This document shows positions 44,134-54,200 of a stretch of 64,000 bases of DNA, in pieces (within the stretch, counting starts at the first letter, position 1; each line of letters begins with the position of its first letter). The DNA is taken from assembly GCA_028289195.1 (NCBI GenBank), contig JANQQR010000006.1, positions 1-64,000 of the forward strand, given 5' to 3'. The translations under genes and the position numbers were made by a program. Origin of the DNA: Phycisphaerales bacterium (GTDB lineage Bacteria > Planctomycetota > Phycisphaerae > Phycisphaerales > UBA1924). Under the pieces are notes generated by a model. The model was not told the DNA's origin. It did not search any database and saw only the letters and a list, made by a program, of their open reading frames with translations.

Positions 44134-45002
44134 TCTCCGTCGTGATCCCCGCGCACAACGAGGCGCAGGTGATCGGGCGGTGCCTGCGGGCGCTCCAGGA
44201 GGGAGCCGAACCGGGATCACTCGAGATCGTGGTCGTCTGCAATGCGTGCACCGACGCCACCGCCGACGCCGCCCGCAAAGCGGCGCCGGATGCCACCGTT
44301 CTCGAGAGCGAGATCCCCTCGAAGATCGCCGCGCTGAATCAGGGCGACGCACACGCCACAGCCTTTCCTCGCTTCTTTCTTGATGCCGACATCGTCGTTA
44401 CCGGCGCGGATCTCCTGGAGACAGCCAACTCGATGCGCACCTCCGGCGCACTGGCGGCCTCGCCCCGGTTCCACGCCGACACATCGTCGTGCGGGCTCCT
44501 CGTTCGCGCGTTCTACCACGTGTGGACCCGTCTCCCCTACCACCAGGAGGGCAGCATCGGGAGCGGGCTCTACGGAGTCAGCGAGGCGGGGCGGAGCCGG
44601 TTCACCGAGTTCCCCGACATCATCTCCGACGACGGGTTCTTCCGGCTGCAGTTCGCCCCCGAGGAACGCCTGACGGTCGACGACGCGTCGTTCACGATCT
44701 TCCCGCCAAGGCGCTGGCGGGACCTGGTCAACATCAAGACCCGCGCCCGCGCCGGCATGATGGAATTGGCGGCGCGATTCCCGGAGCTCTTCGACAACGA
44801 GACCTCATCGCGCTCCCGCTCCGTCGCGATGATCGCGCGCAGGCCCGCCCTGTGGCCGACGGGCGCCGTGTACCTGTTCACGATGTGGCTCGCCCAGAGA
44901 AAGGCGCGGGCACGCCTCGAACTCGGGAATTCTCGCTGGGAGCGCGACGAGTCCTCACGCGCCGGCGCGAGCGTGCCCGCGAGCGAGGGCCACGCCGCAT
45001 GA
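44130..45002 (+). CDS. GT2 glycosyltransferase
   Basis: A 290-residue GT-A enzyme starting ISVVIPAHNEAQVIGRCLRA, with VVCNACTDATADAA and a FFLDADIVVTG metal site. One C-terminal hydrophobic stretch (PTGAVYLFTMWLA) may tie it to the membrane. It probably transfers one sugar of the repeat unit; the donor is unknown. Overlaps both neighbours by ATGA. Confidence 0.82.
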   Translation: MISVVIPAHNEAQVIGRCLRALQEGAEPGSLEIVVVCNACTDATADAARKAAPDATVLESEIPSKIAALNQGDAHATAFPRFFLDADIVVTGADLLETANSMRTSGALAASPRFHADTSSCGLLVRAFYHVWTRLPYHQEGSIGSGLYGVSEAGRSRFTEFPDIISDDGFFRLQFAPEERLTVDDASFTIFPPRRWRDLVNIKTRARAGMMELAARFPELFDNETSSRSRSVAMIARRPALWPTGAVYLFTMWLAQRKARARLELGNSRWERDESSRAGASVPASEGHAA

Positions 45003-45928
45003 GCCAGCCAGACACGCCGAACCCGCGCCCCCGGATCACCTCGTGCATCCTCCTGGCTGGAGGGCCGCGTCCTTCGCCCCTGACCGTTGAGAGTGGTTAT
45101 TCGGTCCTCGATCTGTCCCCGACACCCGACCGGACGCTGCTCGGCCTGTGGATCGAGCGCATCGCCCCGCTCGCGTCGCTCGACCACACGATGAGCCTTC
45201 GGGTCGTCACCGGCCAAGGCTCACCGGAGCCGGTCCTGGAGTGCGATCCCGGCCCGCTGGAACTCTCGATCGCTCCCGAGAAGCGTCGGTACCGGGGCCC
45301 CGTCGGCGTGGCCAGAGACGAAGCCCAGGCCCTCAGGGGCGATGACCTGGTCATGATCATCGAGGGCGCCCGCCTGCCTGGGAGCGACCTCCTGCCCCTC
45401 GCGGCCACGCACCAGCGCACAGACTCCGATATCACCGTCGGGATCAACCCTGACGACTCACCAGCGGGCGTGTACGTCCTGCGCCGGGCCACGCTGGATC
45501 TGGTCCCGAAGGTCGGATTCATGGACCTGAAGGAGCAGTGGCTCCCTAAGGCCCGCGAGGCGGGCATGCGGATCCACACGCACCGATTCGATGCCCCGGG
45601 TGTAATGCTTGTTCGGACGCGCGAGCAGTTTCTCCAGGCTGCCCGAACCCTCAATAACCTCCCGGACCCTCGCCAGTCCGTGGTGCTGACCGCGCCCGAC
45701 ACCACCACCGTGGGGCATGATGAAACATCGGTGATCGCTTCCAGCGCGACGGTCGCGCAGGGCGCAGTCGTCACCGGCTCGGTGGTCATGGAGCACGCCA
45801 CCGTCGCCGCGGGGGCCATCGTCGCCAGGTCGATCGTCTGCCCCAAGGCGGTTGTTGGTGCAGAAATGACGGTTCTCGACTCGGTTGTCGGCAGGAGCGC
45901 GGTACAATTATCGGTCAAGCGGTCATAG
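44999..45928 (+). CDS. Nucleotidyltransferase-like protein with hexapeptide (beta-helix) tail, signature motif lost
   Basis: The 309-residue protein resembles ADP/dTDP-sugar pyrophosphorylases over its length (ILLAGGPRPSPLT at the start, VGFMDLKEQWLPKAREAGM in the middle). It ends in hexapeptide-repeat beta-helix turns (SATVAQGAVVTGSVVMEHA, AGAIVARSIVCPKAVVGAEM). The family's nucleotide-binding GxGTRxxP motif is replaced by GPRPSP, so it may not catalyse nucleotidyl transfer and could instead be regulatory or structural. It lies just upstream of the exosortase gene. Confidence 0.62.
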   Translation: MSQPDTPNPRPRITSCILLAGGPRPSPLTVESGYSVLDLSPTPDRTLLGLWIERIAPLASLDHTMSLRVVTGQGSPEPVLECDPGPLELSIAPEKRRYRGPVGVARDEAQALRGDDLVMIIEGARLPGSDLLPLAATHQRTDSDITVGINPDDSPAGVYVLRRATLDLVPKVGFMDLKEQWLPKAREAGMRIHTHRFDAPGVMLVRTREQFLQAARTLNNLPDPRQSVVLTAPDTTTVGHDETSVIASSATVAQGAVVTGSVVMEHATVAAGAIVARSIVCPKAVVGAEMTVLDSVVGRSAVQLSVKRS

Positions 45929-45951
45929 GGCACACGGAGCAGTTCACAGAG

Positions 45952-46821
45952 ATGAACGCCAGGAGAACATGGCGTTTCTCGGACGGTATGTGGCTCGCCG
46001 GTCTCTCGGCGACCGCTGTCGCTGCCTCGTGGCCGATCTGGAACGAGATCTACTCCATCGCGATCCGAAACGAGGAGCAGTCGCACATCCTGCTCACTCC
46101 CGCGATCGTCTGCTGGCTCGTGTGGGTCCGCAGGTCCCGCCTGCGTCAGTGCCGCCCGGCGCCGTCGCTCCTGGGAGTCCTGACCATCGGGCTCGGGTGG
46201 GTGCTCGCTTGGTGGGGGTTCTCCTCGCAGGTCGAGGTGGCCCGCCACTTCGGGGCCGTGCTCATCGTGTTCGGAGCGCTGCTCAGCGTCGTCGGCCCGC
46301 GGTTCGTTCAGCGGTTCTTCCCCGCGGCCATCGCGCTCGTGTTCCTGCTGCCCGTGCCGGGGAGGGTCCGGCGCCCGATCGCGCTGGAGTTGCAGGAGCG
46401 CTCGGCGATCGTCACGGAGTACATCCTCGATCTGTTCAGCGTGCCGATCGTTCGGAGCGGCAACGCGCTCACGGTCAACGGCGTTGAGGTCGCGGTCGCA
46501 GAAGCGTGCAACGGCATGCGTATGGTCGCAGCCCTGGGCCTCGTGACGTTCGCCTTCGTCTTCTCGTTCCCGATGCGAAACAGCATCCGCATCGCGATCC
46601 TGGCGCTCGCTCCGTTGATCGCCCTGCTCGTCAACATCATCCGCCTGATCCCCACCGTGCTGATGTACGGGTACGCCGAGCACAGCGCCGCCGAGCTGTT
46701 CCACGACATCAGCGGCTGGATCATGCTGTTCATCGGCCTCGGGATCCTGTTCTCGCTCCTCAACCTGCTGCGATGGCTGCAGGTGCCGCTCGCGCCCAAG
46801 TACGCCCTGTCGCCAAACTGA
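45952..46821 (+). CDS. Exosortase (EpsH-type transpeptidase for PEP-CTERM proteins)
   Basis: This 289-residue protein has about eight membrane helices and the complete exosortase catalytic set: Cys in VAEACNGMRMV (about residue 185), Arg in VNIIRLIPTV (about 230) and His in LFHDISGW (about 251). It cleaves and transfers proteins carrying PEP-CTERM signals during export, and such genes usually lie in exopolysaccharide loci, as here. Two candidate substrates lie elsewhere in this window (11921-12745, 12848-13633). The EpsI-type partner follows after 14 bp. Confidence 0.92.
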   Translation: MNARRTWRFSDGMWLAGLSATAVAASWPIWNEIYSIAIRNEEQSHILLTPAIVCWLVWVRRSRLRQCRPAPSLLGVLTIGLGWVLAWWGFSSQVEVARHFGAVLIVFGALLSVVGPRFVQRFFPAAIALVFLLPVPGRVRRPIALELQERSAIVTEYILDLFSVPIVRSGNALTVNGVEVAVAEACNGMRMVAALGLVTFAFVFSFPMRNSIRIAILALAPLIALLVNIIRLIPTVLMYGYAEHSAAELFHDISGWIMLFIGLGILFSLLNLLRWLQVPLAPKYALSPN

Positions 46822-46835
46822 AGGTCTACCTCGCT

Positions 46836-47531
46836 GTGTCCCAACGCGTCTCCATCCTGAACAAGCCGGCACCGCTCCTCGCGGCGCTCATGCTCGCGGT
46901 GATGCTGGTGCTCTCTCCGTTCTCAGTGAAGGCCGTCGAGGGCGCCGACCGGTACTTCGACGGCGTCCGCGACGTCGTCAGCGACACCCCGTACAAGATC
47001 GGTGACTGGATCGGGCGCGACCAGGAGGTCGCCCCCGCCGCCGTGCGCCTGCTCCGCCCCACCGTGATCCTCCAGCGGACCTACAAGCACCGCTCGACCG
47101 GCCAGTCGGTCTCGCTGCTCGTCGTCCACTGCGCAGACACCCGGGACATGCAGGGCCACTACCCGCCGATCTGCTACCCGGCCCACGGCTGGACGAACAC
47201 CGGATTCGAGGAATGGTCGATCGCCGTAGCGGGCCAATCCCTGCCCGCGCGTCAGTACACCTTCGAACGGGTGCGCGGCGGCTCGACCACGCAGATGCGG
47301 GTCGTGAACTTCTTCGTGCTGCCGAGCAGCGGCGCGCAGTTCTTCCCCGAAATCAGCGCCGTCGATCGCGCCTCGCGCGACATCCGCGCCGCTGGCCTCG
47401 GCGCCGCGCAGGTGCAGATCATCACAACGGATCCAAGGGTCGACCTGTCGACTGACGGCGTCGTCGGCGAATTTGTTTCTCACCTGGAGCGCGCGCTCCG
47501 GGTGATCGCGGAGGGAGCGCCGGATGCATAG
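46836..47531 (+). CDS. epsI: Exosortase-associated EpsI-family protein
   Basis: A 231-residue protein anchored by one N-terminal helix (LLAALMLAVMLVLSP), then the EpsI domain: YKIGDWIGRDQEV, an LLVVHCADTRDMQGHYPPIC segment and CYPAHGWT. EpsI domains are encoded beside exosortases or fused to them; their biochemical role is not settled. I use GTG at 46836 as start, since no ATG lies ahead of the helix. Its end overlaps the next gene by 8 nt. Confidence 0.85.
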   Translation: MSQRVSILNKPAPLLAALMLAVMLVLSPFSVKAVEGADRYFDGVRDVVSDTPYKIGDWIGRDQEVAPAAVRLLRPTVILQRTYKHRSTGQSVSLLVVHCADTRDMQGHYPPICYPAHGWTNTGFEEWSIAVAGQSLPARQYTFERVRGGSTTQMRVVNFFVLPSSGAQFFPEISAVDRASRDIRAAGLGAAQVQIITTDPRVDLSTDGVVGEFVSHLERALRVIAEGAPDA

Positions 47532-49764
47532 CGACACGATGTTCCACGATGATTTCCTCTCGGAAACGCAGGGCCAGGGCGGGAACCACAACCCGCTGAA
47601 GTGGGTCCAGCGCGCGTTCCGGGGGCGCTACAAGTGGGCGATCCTGCTCGGGGCAACCCTCGGCCTCCCGATGGCCGTTGGCGGCTACCTCGCGCTGCCC
47701 CCGACCTTCACCAGCACCGGCATCATCGAGGTCTCCCCGACCCTGCCTGTCACGCTCTACGACAACGCGATGAGCAACGTCCCGCCGATGTACGACCAGT
47801 TCGTCCAGACGCAGGCCAGCAAGATCCGCACGTCGCGCGTGCTCGACAGGGCGCTCGATCACGAGCAGATGCGCCAGGTCGGGTGGCCACGCGGGTACGC
47901 GGGACGCAACCTCCTGGAGCGCACGCTGGGCGTCAGCCGTCCCCGGCGGGCCCAGCTGATCGAGGTGAGCGTGACCCACCCCGACGCGACGCTCGCCAAG
48001 GTCGCGACCAACGCGGTCCTTGACGCGTTCATGGAACTCGAGGGCGACCGCGAGGTGCTCGTCTCCAAGGTCCGAGAAACCGAACTCCAGGAGCGCGTCG
48101 ACGGGCTGCGTCGCGAACGCAGCGCCATCGACCAGTCGATCCGCCGGATCGCCAGCGAGTACGGCACCGACGATCTTGCGCCGCTGCATGATGCGGAGAT
48201 CCGCGAGCTCTCGCTCATCGACGACGCCCTCACCAACCTCCGTCTCCAGATCGACGCCCTCGAGGCCCGTGCCGAAGCCACCCAGAGCGGCGAACCGACC
48301 ACCAGTCTCGGCGTCACCCAGTCCGAGCTCGATCAGCTCCGCATGCTCGACCCGCAGCTCGATGACCGGCTCGAGTCGCTCGACTCGATCGAGCAGTCGA
48401 TCCAGCTGAACAGCACCCGTTTCGGGCCCGGCCACCGCACCATGCGCCGCCTCGCCGAGCAGCGCGATCTGGCGCAGCGACGCGTCGACGAGCGCCTCGA
48501 GGTCCTGCGCGGGCAGGTCACCGGGGTGGATTCCGGCGCCGGCGTCGCCGCTGTGCAGGCCCAGATCCAGAACGTGCGCGACCAGCTCGCTCAGACGATC
48601 CAGCGCCAGGACCGCGTCGCGCAGAACGCCCGCGATATCGGCAACAAGCGTCTCGAGATCAACGATCTCAAGCGTCAGGCCAGCGTCGTCGACGAGCGGA
48701 TCGCAGAAACCGCCCGCGCACTCGACGCCGTCCGCACCGAACGCCCGAACCTCGAGCGCGGCCGCGTCCAGGTCGTCCAGCGCGGCGAGCACCCGTTCCG
48801 GCCCTCGACCGACCGACGCGTCGCACTCGCCGGGTTCGCCGGTGTCGCCGGCACGGGCATGGGCATCTGCATCGTCGGGCTCTACGGCTTCACCCGGCGC
48901 GGCTACCGGTACCTCGACGAGCTCGAGGATTTGAACCAGACCGCCACCCTTCTGGGCACGCTGCCGGATCTCGCCGCGCCCGACGACGAGCAGAACCAGA
49001 TCGCGGCGCTCGCGGTGCACCACATCCGGAACATGCTCCACGTGCTCACGCCGTCGATCGATGGTCAAGGCCGCGTCTTCGCCGTCACGAGCGCCAGCTC
49101 CGGCGAGGGCAAGACCAGCCTCTCGCTCGCGCTGGGCATGTCGTTCTCGCTCGCCGGCCAGCGCACGCTCATGCTCGATGCCGACCTGATCGGCCGGGGC
49201 CTCTCGAGCCAGCTCGGCCACGACGGCGAGCGCGGGCTCAGCGACTGCATCGAGGCCGGCTCGCTCGAGGACTGCATCCACGAGTGCCAGGGCAAGGGTC
49301 TCAAGATCATGCCCGCCGGATCCTCGTTCAGCTTCGATCCCGAGCGCCTCAGCGAACAGGCCATGCGTCGCCTGATCGGCGCCCTCCGCGACGACTACGA
49401 CACCATCCTCATAGACACCGGGCCGATCCTCGGTTCGCTCGAGGCCGACATCGTGTGCGCCTTGGCGGACCGGTCCGTGCTGACCGTGTCGCGCGGCAAG
49501 TCGCCCAAGCTGGTCCAGTCGTCGCTCGCACGCCTCAAGCACCTCGGCGCCCGGTCGATCGGCATCGTGTTCAACCGCGCCACCACGACCGACATCACCA
49601 AGAGCATCAGCCACGTCTCGATCCACTCCGAGTCGATCCGTGCCCTTCCGTCCGGCAAGGAGGCCCGCAGCCGGACACCCACCACCCCACTCGCGCTCGC
49701 TGTCGGAGACAAGCAGCGTGATCAGCCGGCCGAAGATGCCCATCCCAGCGCCGAACGGTGGTAG
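47524..49764 (+). CDS. Wzz-type chain-length determinant fused to BY-kinase-like ATPase
   Basis: The 746-residue protein has an N-terminal Wzz region: a first membrane helix (WAILLGATLGLPMAVGGYLA), a long coiled-coil periplasmic part (about 150-420) and a second helix near 435-460. The cytoplasmic kinase-like domain has Walker A SASSGEGKTSLSLAL (about 521), Walker A' TLMLDADLIGRGL and Walker B TILIDTGPILGSLEAD. It should govern chain length and export of the Wzx/Wzy polysaccharide. The tyrosine-rich C-terminal cluster that BY-kinases autophosphorylate is absent: there is no Tyr in the last 110 or so residues. It overlaps the next gene by 7 nt. Confidence 0.88.
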   Translation: MHSDTMFHDDFLSETQGQGGNHNPLKWVQRAFRGRYKWAILLGATLGLPMAVGGYLALPPTFTSTGIIEVSPTLPVTLYDNAMSNVPPMYDQFVQTQASKIRTSRVLDRALDHEQMRQVGWPRGYAGRNLLERTLGVSRPRRAQLIEVSVTHPDATLAKVATNAVLDAFMELEGDREVLVSKVRETELQERVDGLRRERSAIDQSIRRIASEYGTDDLAPLHDAEIRELSLIDDALTNLRLQIDALEARAEATQSGEPTTSLGVTQSELDQLRMLDPQLDDRLESLDSIEQSIQLNSTRFGPGHRTMRRLAEQRDLAQRRVDERLEVLRGQVTGVDSGAGVAAVQAQIQNVRDQLAQTIQRQDRVAQNARDIGNKRLEINDLKRQASVVDERIAETARALDAVRTERPNLERGRVQVVQRGEHPFRPSTDRRVALAGFAGVAGTGMGICIVGLYGFTRRGYRYLDELEDLNQTATLLGTLPDLAAPDDEQNQIAALAVHHIRNMLHVLTPSIDGQGRVFAVTSASSGEGKTSLSLALGMSFSLAGQRTLMLDADLIGRGLSSQLGHDGERGLSDCIEAGSLEDCIHECQGKGLKIMPAGSSFSFDPERLSEQAMRRLIGALRDDYDTILIDTGPILGSLEADIVCALADRSVLTVSRGKSPKLVQSSLARLKHLGARSIGIVFNRATTTDITKSISHVSIHSESIRALPSGKEARSRTPTTPLALAVGDKQRDQPAEDAHPSAERW

Positions 49765-51203
49765 CGATCAAGCCTCATCCGGAGAGAGTTCAATCGCGGA
49801 CGCCGCCGGCGCGGTCGCAGGAGCCCACGTGGTGGGGCTTCAGCGCCGACGAACTCCACGACCGCGCCTGGAACGACCACGGCATCGCCGTCGTCAGGTG
49901 CGGCGGCGGTCGCGTGGAGCCCAAGGGCCCATCGCATTACCTCCTCATCGAACCCGGCGCACGCGTGCTCTTCGATCCCGCTCAGCTCCGCTCAGCGACG
50001 GCATGGCTCCACCCCCGAGTGGTCCGCCTGCGGGTCGTCGATGCGGATCAGGCCGGCTACCGGGAGCATGTCGACACGGACGCGGATGGCGTGTTCCAGG
50101 GCCTGCACCGGGACTACTCGACGCGGGGCAGATCGACGCTCCGGGCGTATGTGACCTCGGAGCCGGCGATCGCCAAGCTCTGGGCGGGATCCCGGAACGG
50201 CGCCGAGGGCAAACAGAAGCTCTTCGAGTCGGTCGGAGACTCCTCGATCGTGTCCGCGAAGATTGAGGGCCGGATCCTGCCTCGACCCGAAGAGGACGAA
50301 CACGCCGACGCGCTGCTCTTCACGGAACTGATGGGCTCGGTGCGGAGGATGGGCGCGATCTTCCCGGACCTCTACGAGTATGCCCCGGGGGTGTGGCTGC
50401 ACCAGAGCGTGCGCCCGGACCCGAGCGTGCGTCTCGTGGGGCCCGTGTGGATCGGCGCCGGCCACGAACTCCGGCCGGGGCAGGTGATCGTCGGCCCGAC
50501 GGCGATCCCGGATGCCGAGGGTGCCGCGTGCGTGATCGAACCCGTACCCTGGGCCGACCTGGCGCTCCCGAACTGGCCGTTTGTGCTCCCCAAGGTGGCG
50601 GCGCGTCGCCTGCGGCGCGTGACCAAGCGGGCGTTCGACATCGCGTTCAGCCTCGCTGTGCTGCTGTGCACACTCCCGATCTACCCGATCGTCATGGCGG
50701 TCATCATGATCGAGGACGGGTGGCCGGTGTTCTTCGCCCACCGACGCCAGACCATCGGCGGACGCGAGTTCCCCTGCCTCAAATTCCGAACGATGCGCAA
50801 GGACGCCGAGGCGATCAAGGCCGAACTGCAGAAGCAGAATCAGGCCGACGGGCCGCAGTTCTTCATCGAGAACGACCCGCGTCTTCTCCGATGCGGCGCA
50901 TTCCTCAGGAAGACGCAGATCGACGAGATGCCGCAGTTCATCAACGTTCTCCTGGGGCACATGTCGGTCGTCGGACCTCGGCCGAGTCCCGACAAGGAGA
51001 ACCAGTTCTGCCCGGCGTGGCGCGAGGCGCGCCTCAGCGTCCGGCCCGGTGTGACCGGTCTCTGGCAGATCAAGCGGACACGCGCACCGGAGACAGACTT
51101 CCAGGAGTGGATCCGGTACGACCTCGAATACGTCCAGCACGAGAGCTGGCGCATGGACTTCTGGATCATCGCTCGAACCATCAAGACCGTCCTCGGGCGA
51201 TAG
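49758..51203 (+). CDS. Polyprenyl-phosphate sugar-1-phosphate transferase with unusual hexapeptide-like N-terminal half
   Basis: The 481-residue protein ends with a bacterial sugar transferase domain (about 283-481): one membrane helix (FDIAFSLAVLLCTLPIYPIV), FPCLKFRTMRKDA, RKTQIDEMPQFINVLLGHMS and VVGPRPSP, RPGVTGLWQIK. This priming enzyme puts the first sugar phosphate on undecaprenyl phosphate. The N-terminal 280 residues are not the usual four-helix/CoA-binding region. They appear soluble and contain hexapeptide-like turns (DPSVRLVGPVWIGAGHEL, RPGQVIVGPTAIPD), as in nucleotidyltransferase tails. GTG start at 49758, overlapping the preceding gene. Confidence 0.82.
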   Translation: MVAIKPHPERVQSRTPPARSQEPTWWGFSADELHDRAWNDHGIAVVRCGGGRVEPKGPSHYLLIEPGARVLFDPAQLRSATAWLHPRVVRLRVVDADQAGYREHVDTDADGVFQGLHRDYSTRGRSTLRAYVTSEPAIAKLWAGSRNGAEGKQKLFESVGDSSIVSAKIEGRILPRPEEDEHADALLFTELMGSVRRMGAIFPDLYEYAPGVWLHQSVRPDPSVRLVGPVWIGAGHELRPGQVIVGPTAIPDAEGAACVIEPVPWADLALPNWPFVLPKVAARRLRRVTKRAFDIAFSLAVLLCTLPIYPIVMAVIMIEDGWPVFFAHRRQTIGGREFPCLKFRTMRKDAEAIKAELQKQNQADGPQFFIENDPRLLRCGAFLRKTQIDEMPQFINVLLGHMSVVGPRPSPDKENQFCPAWREARLSVRPGVTGLWQIKRTRAPETDFQEWIRYDLEYVQHESWRMDFWIIARTIKTVLGR

Positions 51204-51246
51204 CCCCGCGGCGCCATTTCGCCGAGAGACCTTCGGAGACTCCCAC

Positions 51247-54200
51247 ATGTCCCTCCGGGCCAAGCGCCTCGTCACCCTGCTCGTCGTCGTCCTGTTCCTC
51301 GGAGCCGGGGCCGGCGGCGCGTGGGTGTTCCTCAAGAACAAGAACCGCGCCGAGCGCGAAGCGGCGCGTCTCGCGGGTCTCGAGGCCTTCGAAGCGGCGG
51401 ACTACGAGACCGCCCTCCAAGAACTCAACACGTTCGCCAGCCGCGATCAGACAGATCCGGAGGTGATGTACAAGCTCGCGTACTCTCGCACCCGCGTACC
51501 GGCCGAGAACCGACGCCACCTGCTCAGCGGGCTGCGCATGGCCCGCGCAGCGCGCGACCTCGACCCGAACGACGCCGACACGCTGCGCCTCATCATGGAT
51601 CTGTACGAGCGCCTGAGCCGCTACCGCGAGCTCGCCGATGTCGCCGACGACCTCCTCGCGCAGGAACCGGACAATCGAGACGCGCACCGCGCCAGGATCA
51701 CCGGCCTCCGGCTCTCCGGGCAGGATACCGAGGCGCTGCAGGCGGCTCGCGCGATGGGCGACGTGTTCCCAGCCGACATGTCTGTCCAGTCGGTGATCGT
51801 ACAGATCATGAGTGATTCGGGAACGAGCGACGTCGATCTCCTGGCCTACACCCAGGAGCTCTTCGACCGGAACTCGAGCAGCGCGGACTTCGCCCTGCTG
51901 CACATGCGCGTGCTCGCGCGGTCGCGCATGCAGCAAGAGATGCTCGCGATCGCCGCCCGACTGCCGGAACTGCAGGTCCAGAACGCGGGCACCCTGAGAG
52001 AATTGGTGGCGTTTCTCGACCTCTTCAACATGCCCGAAACGGCTGACGAGATCCTCGAGATCGCGAGCTTCGACGAAGCACTCGCCGAGCAGGCGAATCT
52101 CCAGCTGGCCGAGCGCCGCTGGAAGGCCGGTGAGTCCGCCGAAGCGGGCGAATCGATCGCGCCGCTGCTCGACCCGGTCTCGGAAGCCGATACCCACTCG
52201 CTGGCCGTCGGCGTCATGATCTTCCAATTCTCGCTCGCCGACGAGGCCACCGGGGCCCCCCTGCTGGCCGAGCTGTCGGCGAGAACGGGCGCAGACGCCG
52301 AGGCGTGGCAGTCGGTCATCGCGGCGCTCACCAGCATCCGCAACAGCGACCATCGCGCCGCCAAGGACACGCTGCTCGGCCGGAGCGTGCACCTCGACAG
52401 CAGCGCGTACGCCTCATACCTCCTCGGGCTGTCCGAGATGGGCCTTCGCGAATTCAGCCTCGCGTCCGAGAGTTTCAGGACCGCGCTCCGTGAATCGCCC
52501 CGCTGGCTCGCGGCGTACCTGAATCTCATCGACGCGTCGATGCGTCAGAACGACCCGATCGGGGCGTTGCGGATCGCCGAACTCGGGCGCCAGCAGTTCC
52601 CGCGCTCGACGCCCCTGCTGCTGTGGACCGCCCGCGCCGCCACCGGCGTCGTGGAATCCGGAGACGCCACACCGGACCAGATCGAATCAGCGCTCGCCCT
52701 GCTCGAGTTTCTCACCGAGCAGAACGTCGCGATCGGCGAATCGACCACGCTCAAGATCCGCATCCTCGCCGCGACCGGCGACACCGAGGGCGCCGCAGGA
52801 GCCTTGCGCGCCTACCTCGACAAGGCCGAGCAGCCCGACACCGCTGAGATCACTCAGCTCCTGCGCGTCACGTCCGAGCTGGACGCCCCGGCGCTCAGAG
52901 ACCGTCTGCTCGCCCTCGCCGACTCGCAGACGCCTTCGCCCGAACTCGTTCTCGCCAGGGCCCGCGCCCTGGCCGACGCCGGACGCGCCGACGAAGGCGA
53001 AGCGCTGCTGCGCGAGAGCCTCGCGAGCGCGGACTCCGAGTCCAACGCGGGATTCCGCGAGGCGCTCGCGGTGTACCTCGCCGCCCAGAACGACGCCGAG
53101 GGTATGCAGATCCTGCTCGAAATCAGCGAAGCGAATCCTGACAGCGCCCAGGCGCAGCTCGGCGTGCTCAGCCGCGATCTCGCCTGGTCGAGCCCCGAGT
53201 CCGTCGAAGGCCCGCTGTCGCGCCTCGCTGACATCGTCGGCCAGGAATCAACGATCTGGCGGACCTACGAGGCGCGGCGCGTGCTCACCTTCGAGCCCTC
53301 CGAGAGAGAGGCGGCCCGGATCGTCACGCTGCTCGACGAGGTCGTCCGGCGCGAACCGGAAAACAGCACCGCGCTCGTGTACCTCGCCGACGCGATGGTC
53401 CGGCTTGGAGACCTCCCCGCTGCCGCCGAGTACCTGGACCGCGCGCTCGATTCAGCGCCGAGCCGGATCGAGCTCTACCCCGCTCTCATCCGTCTGCTGC
53501 GCCAGACCGCGCGATCGGACGCCGCGGATCGGCGCATGGACCAGTTCGTGGATCTCGGAGATGTCAGGCCGTCGCTCCGGCGCGAGCGTGCCGAGCTGCT
53601 GATCGCCCAGGGTGACTGGCAGCGTGCCGAAGCGGACCTGCGCAGCCTCGACACCGAGCAGGACGCGATCGCCCTGGCCAGGCTCCTCATCCGGCGCGGG
53701 CGCGCAGGCGAAGCCGCGACCGAGCTCGAGCCCTACCTGAGCGAACCGGAGCCGTCGATCGGCGTGCTGACAACTGCCGCCGCTGCCGCCGCGACCACCG
53801 GCGGAGCAGAAGCGGGCATCCCGTTCCTGGCGCGTCTGGAGCCCTCGCTCGAGCCGGTGCGCTACACCCAGATCCTCGCCTCGTTCCACGAGCAGTACGG
53901 CGACCCCGCCGAGGCCGAGCGATTGTTTGCACAAGCGGCGGAGTCCGATGAGTCCGGTGACGCGTGGGCCGATCTGGCAGCGTTCCACCTCCGGCGCAAT
54001 CAGCGCGCAGAAGCCGATCGAGCAATCCAGACTGGCCTCGCTCGCCATCCGCGCAACGAGGAACTGCTCGCGATCGTGAGCGCGACGGACCCTGCCGCGG
54101 GCGGCACCGGAGGGGCCACCCCCGCGCAGCAGGCACTTATCAACGCCCGGCGCCTTCAGCCTGCCCAGGGAGCCAGCGCGACCGCGTACCTCCAGGCGCT

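Noticed and set aside
47422-49743. 773-codon minus-strand frame opposite the Wzz/BY-kinase gene
   Set aside because: The opposite strand encodes a protein with intact Walker motifs. This frame has no recognisable domain.
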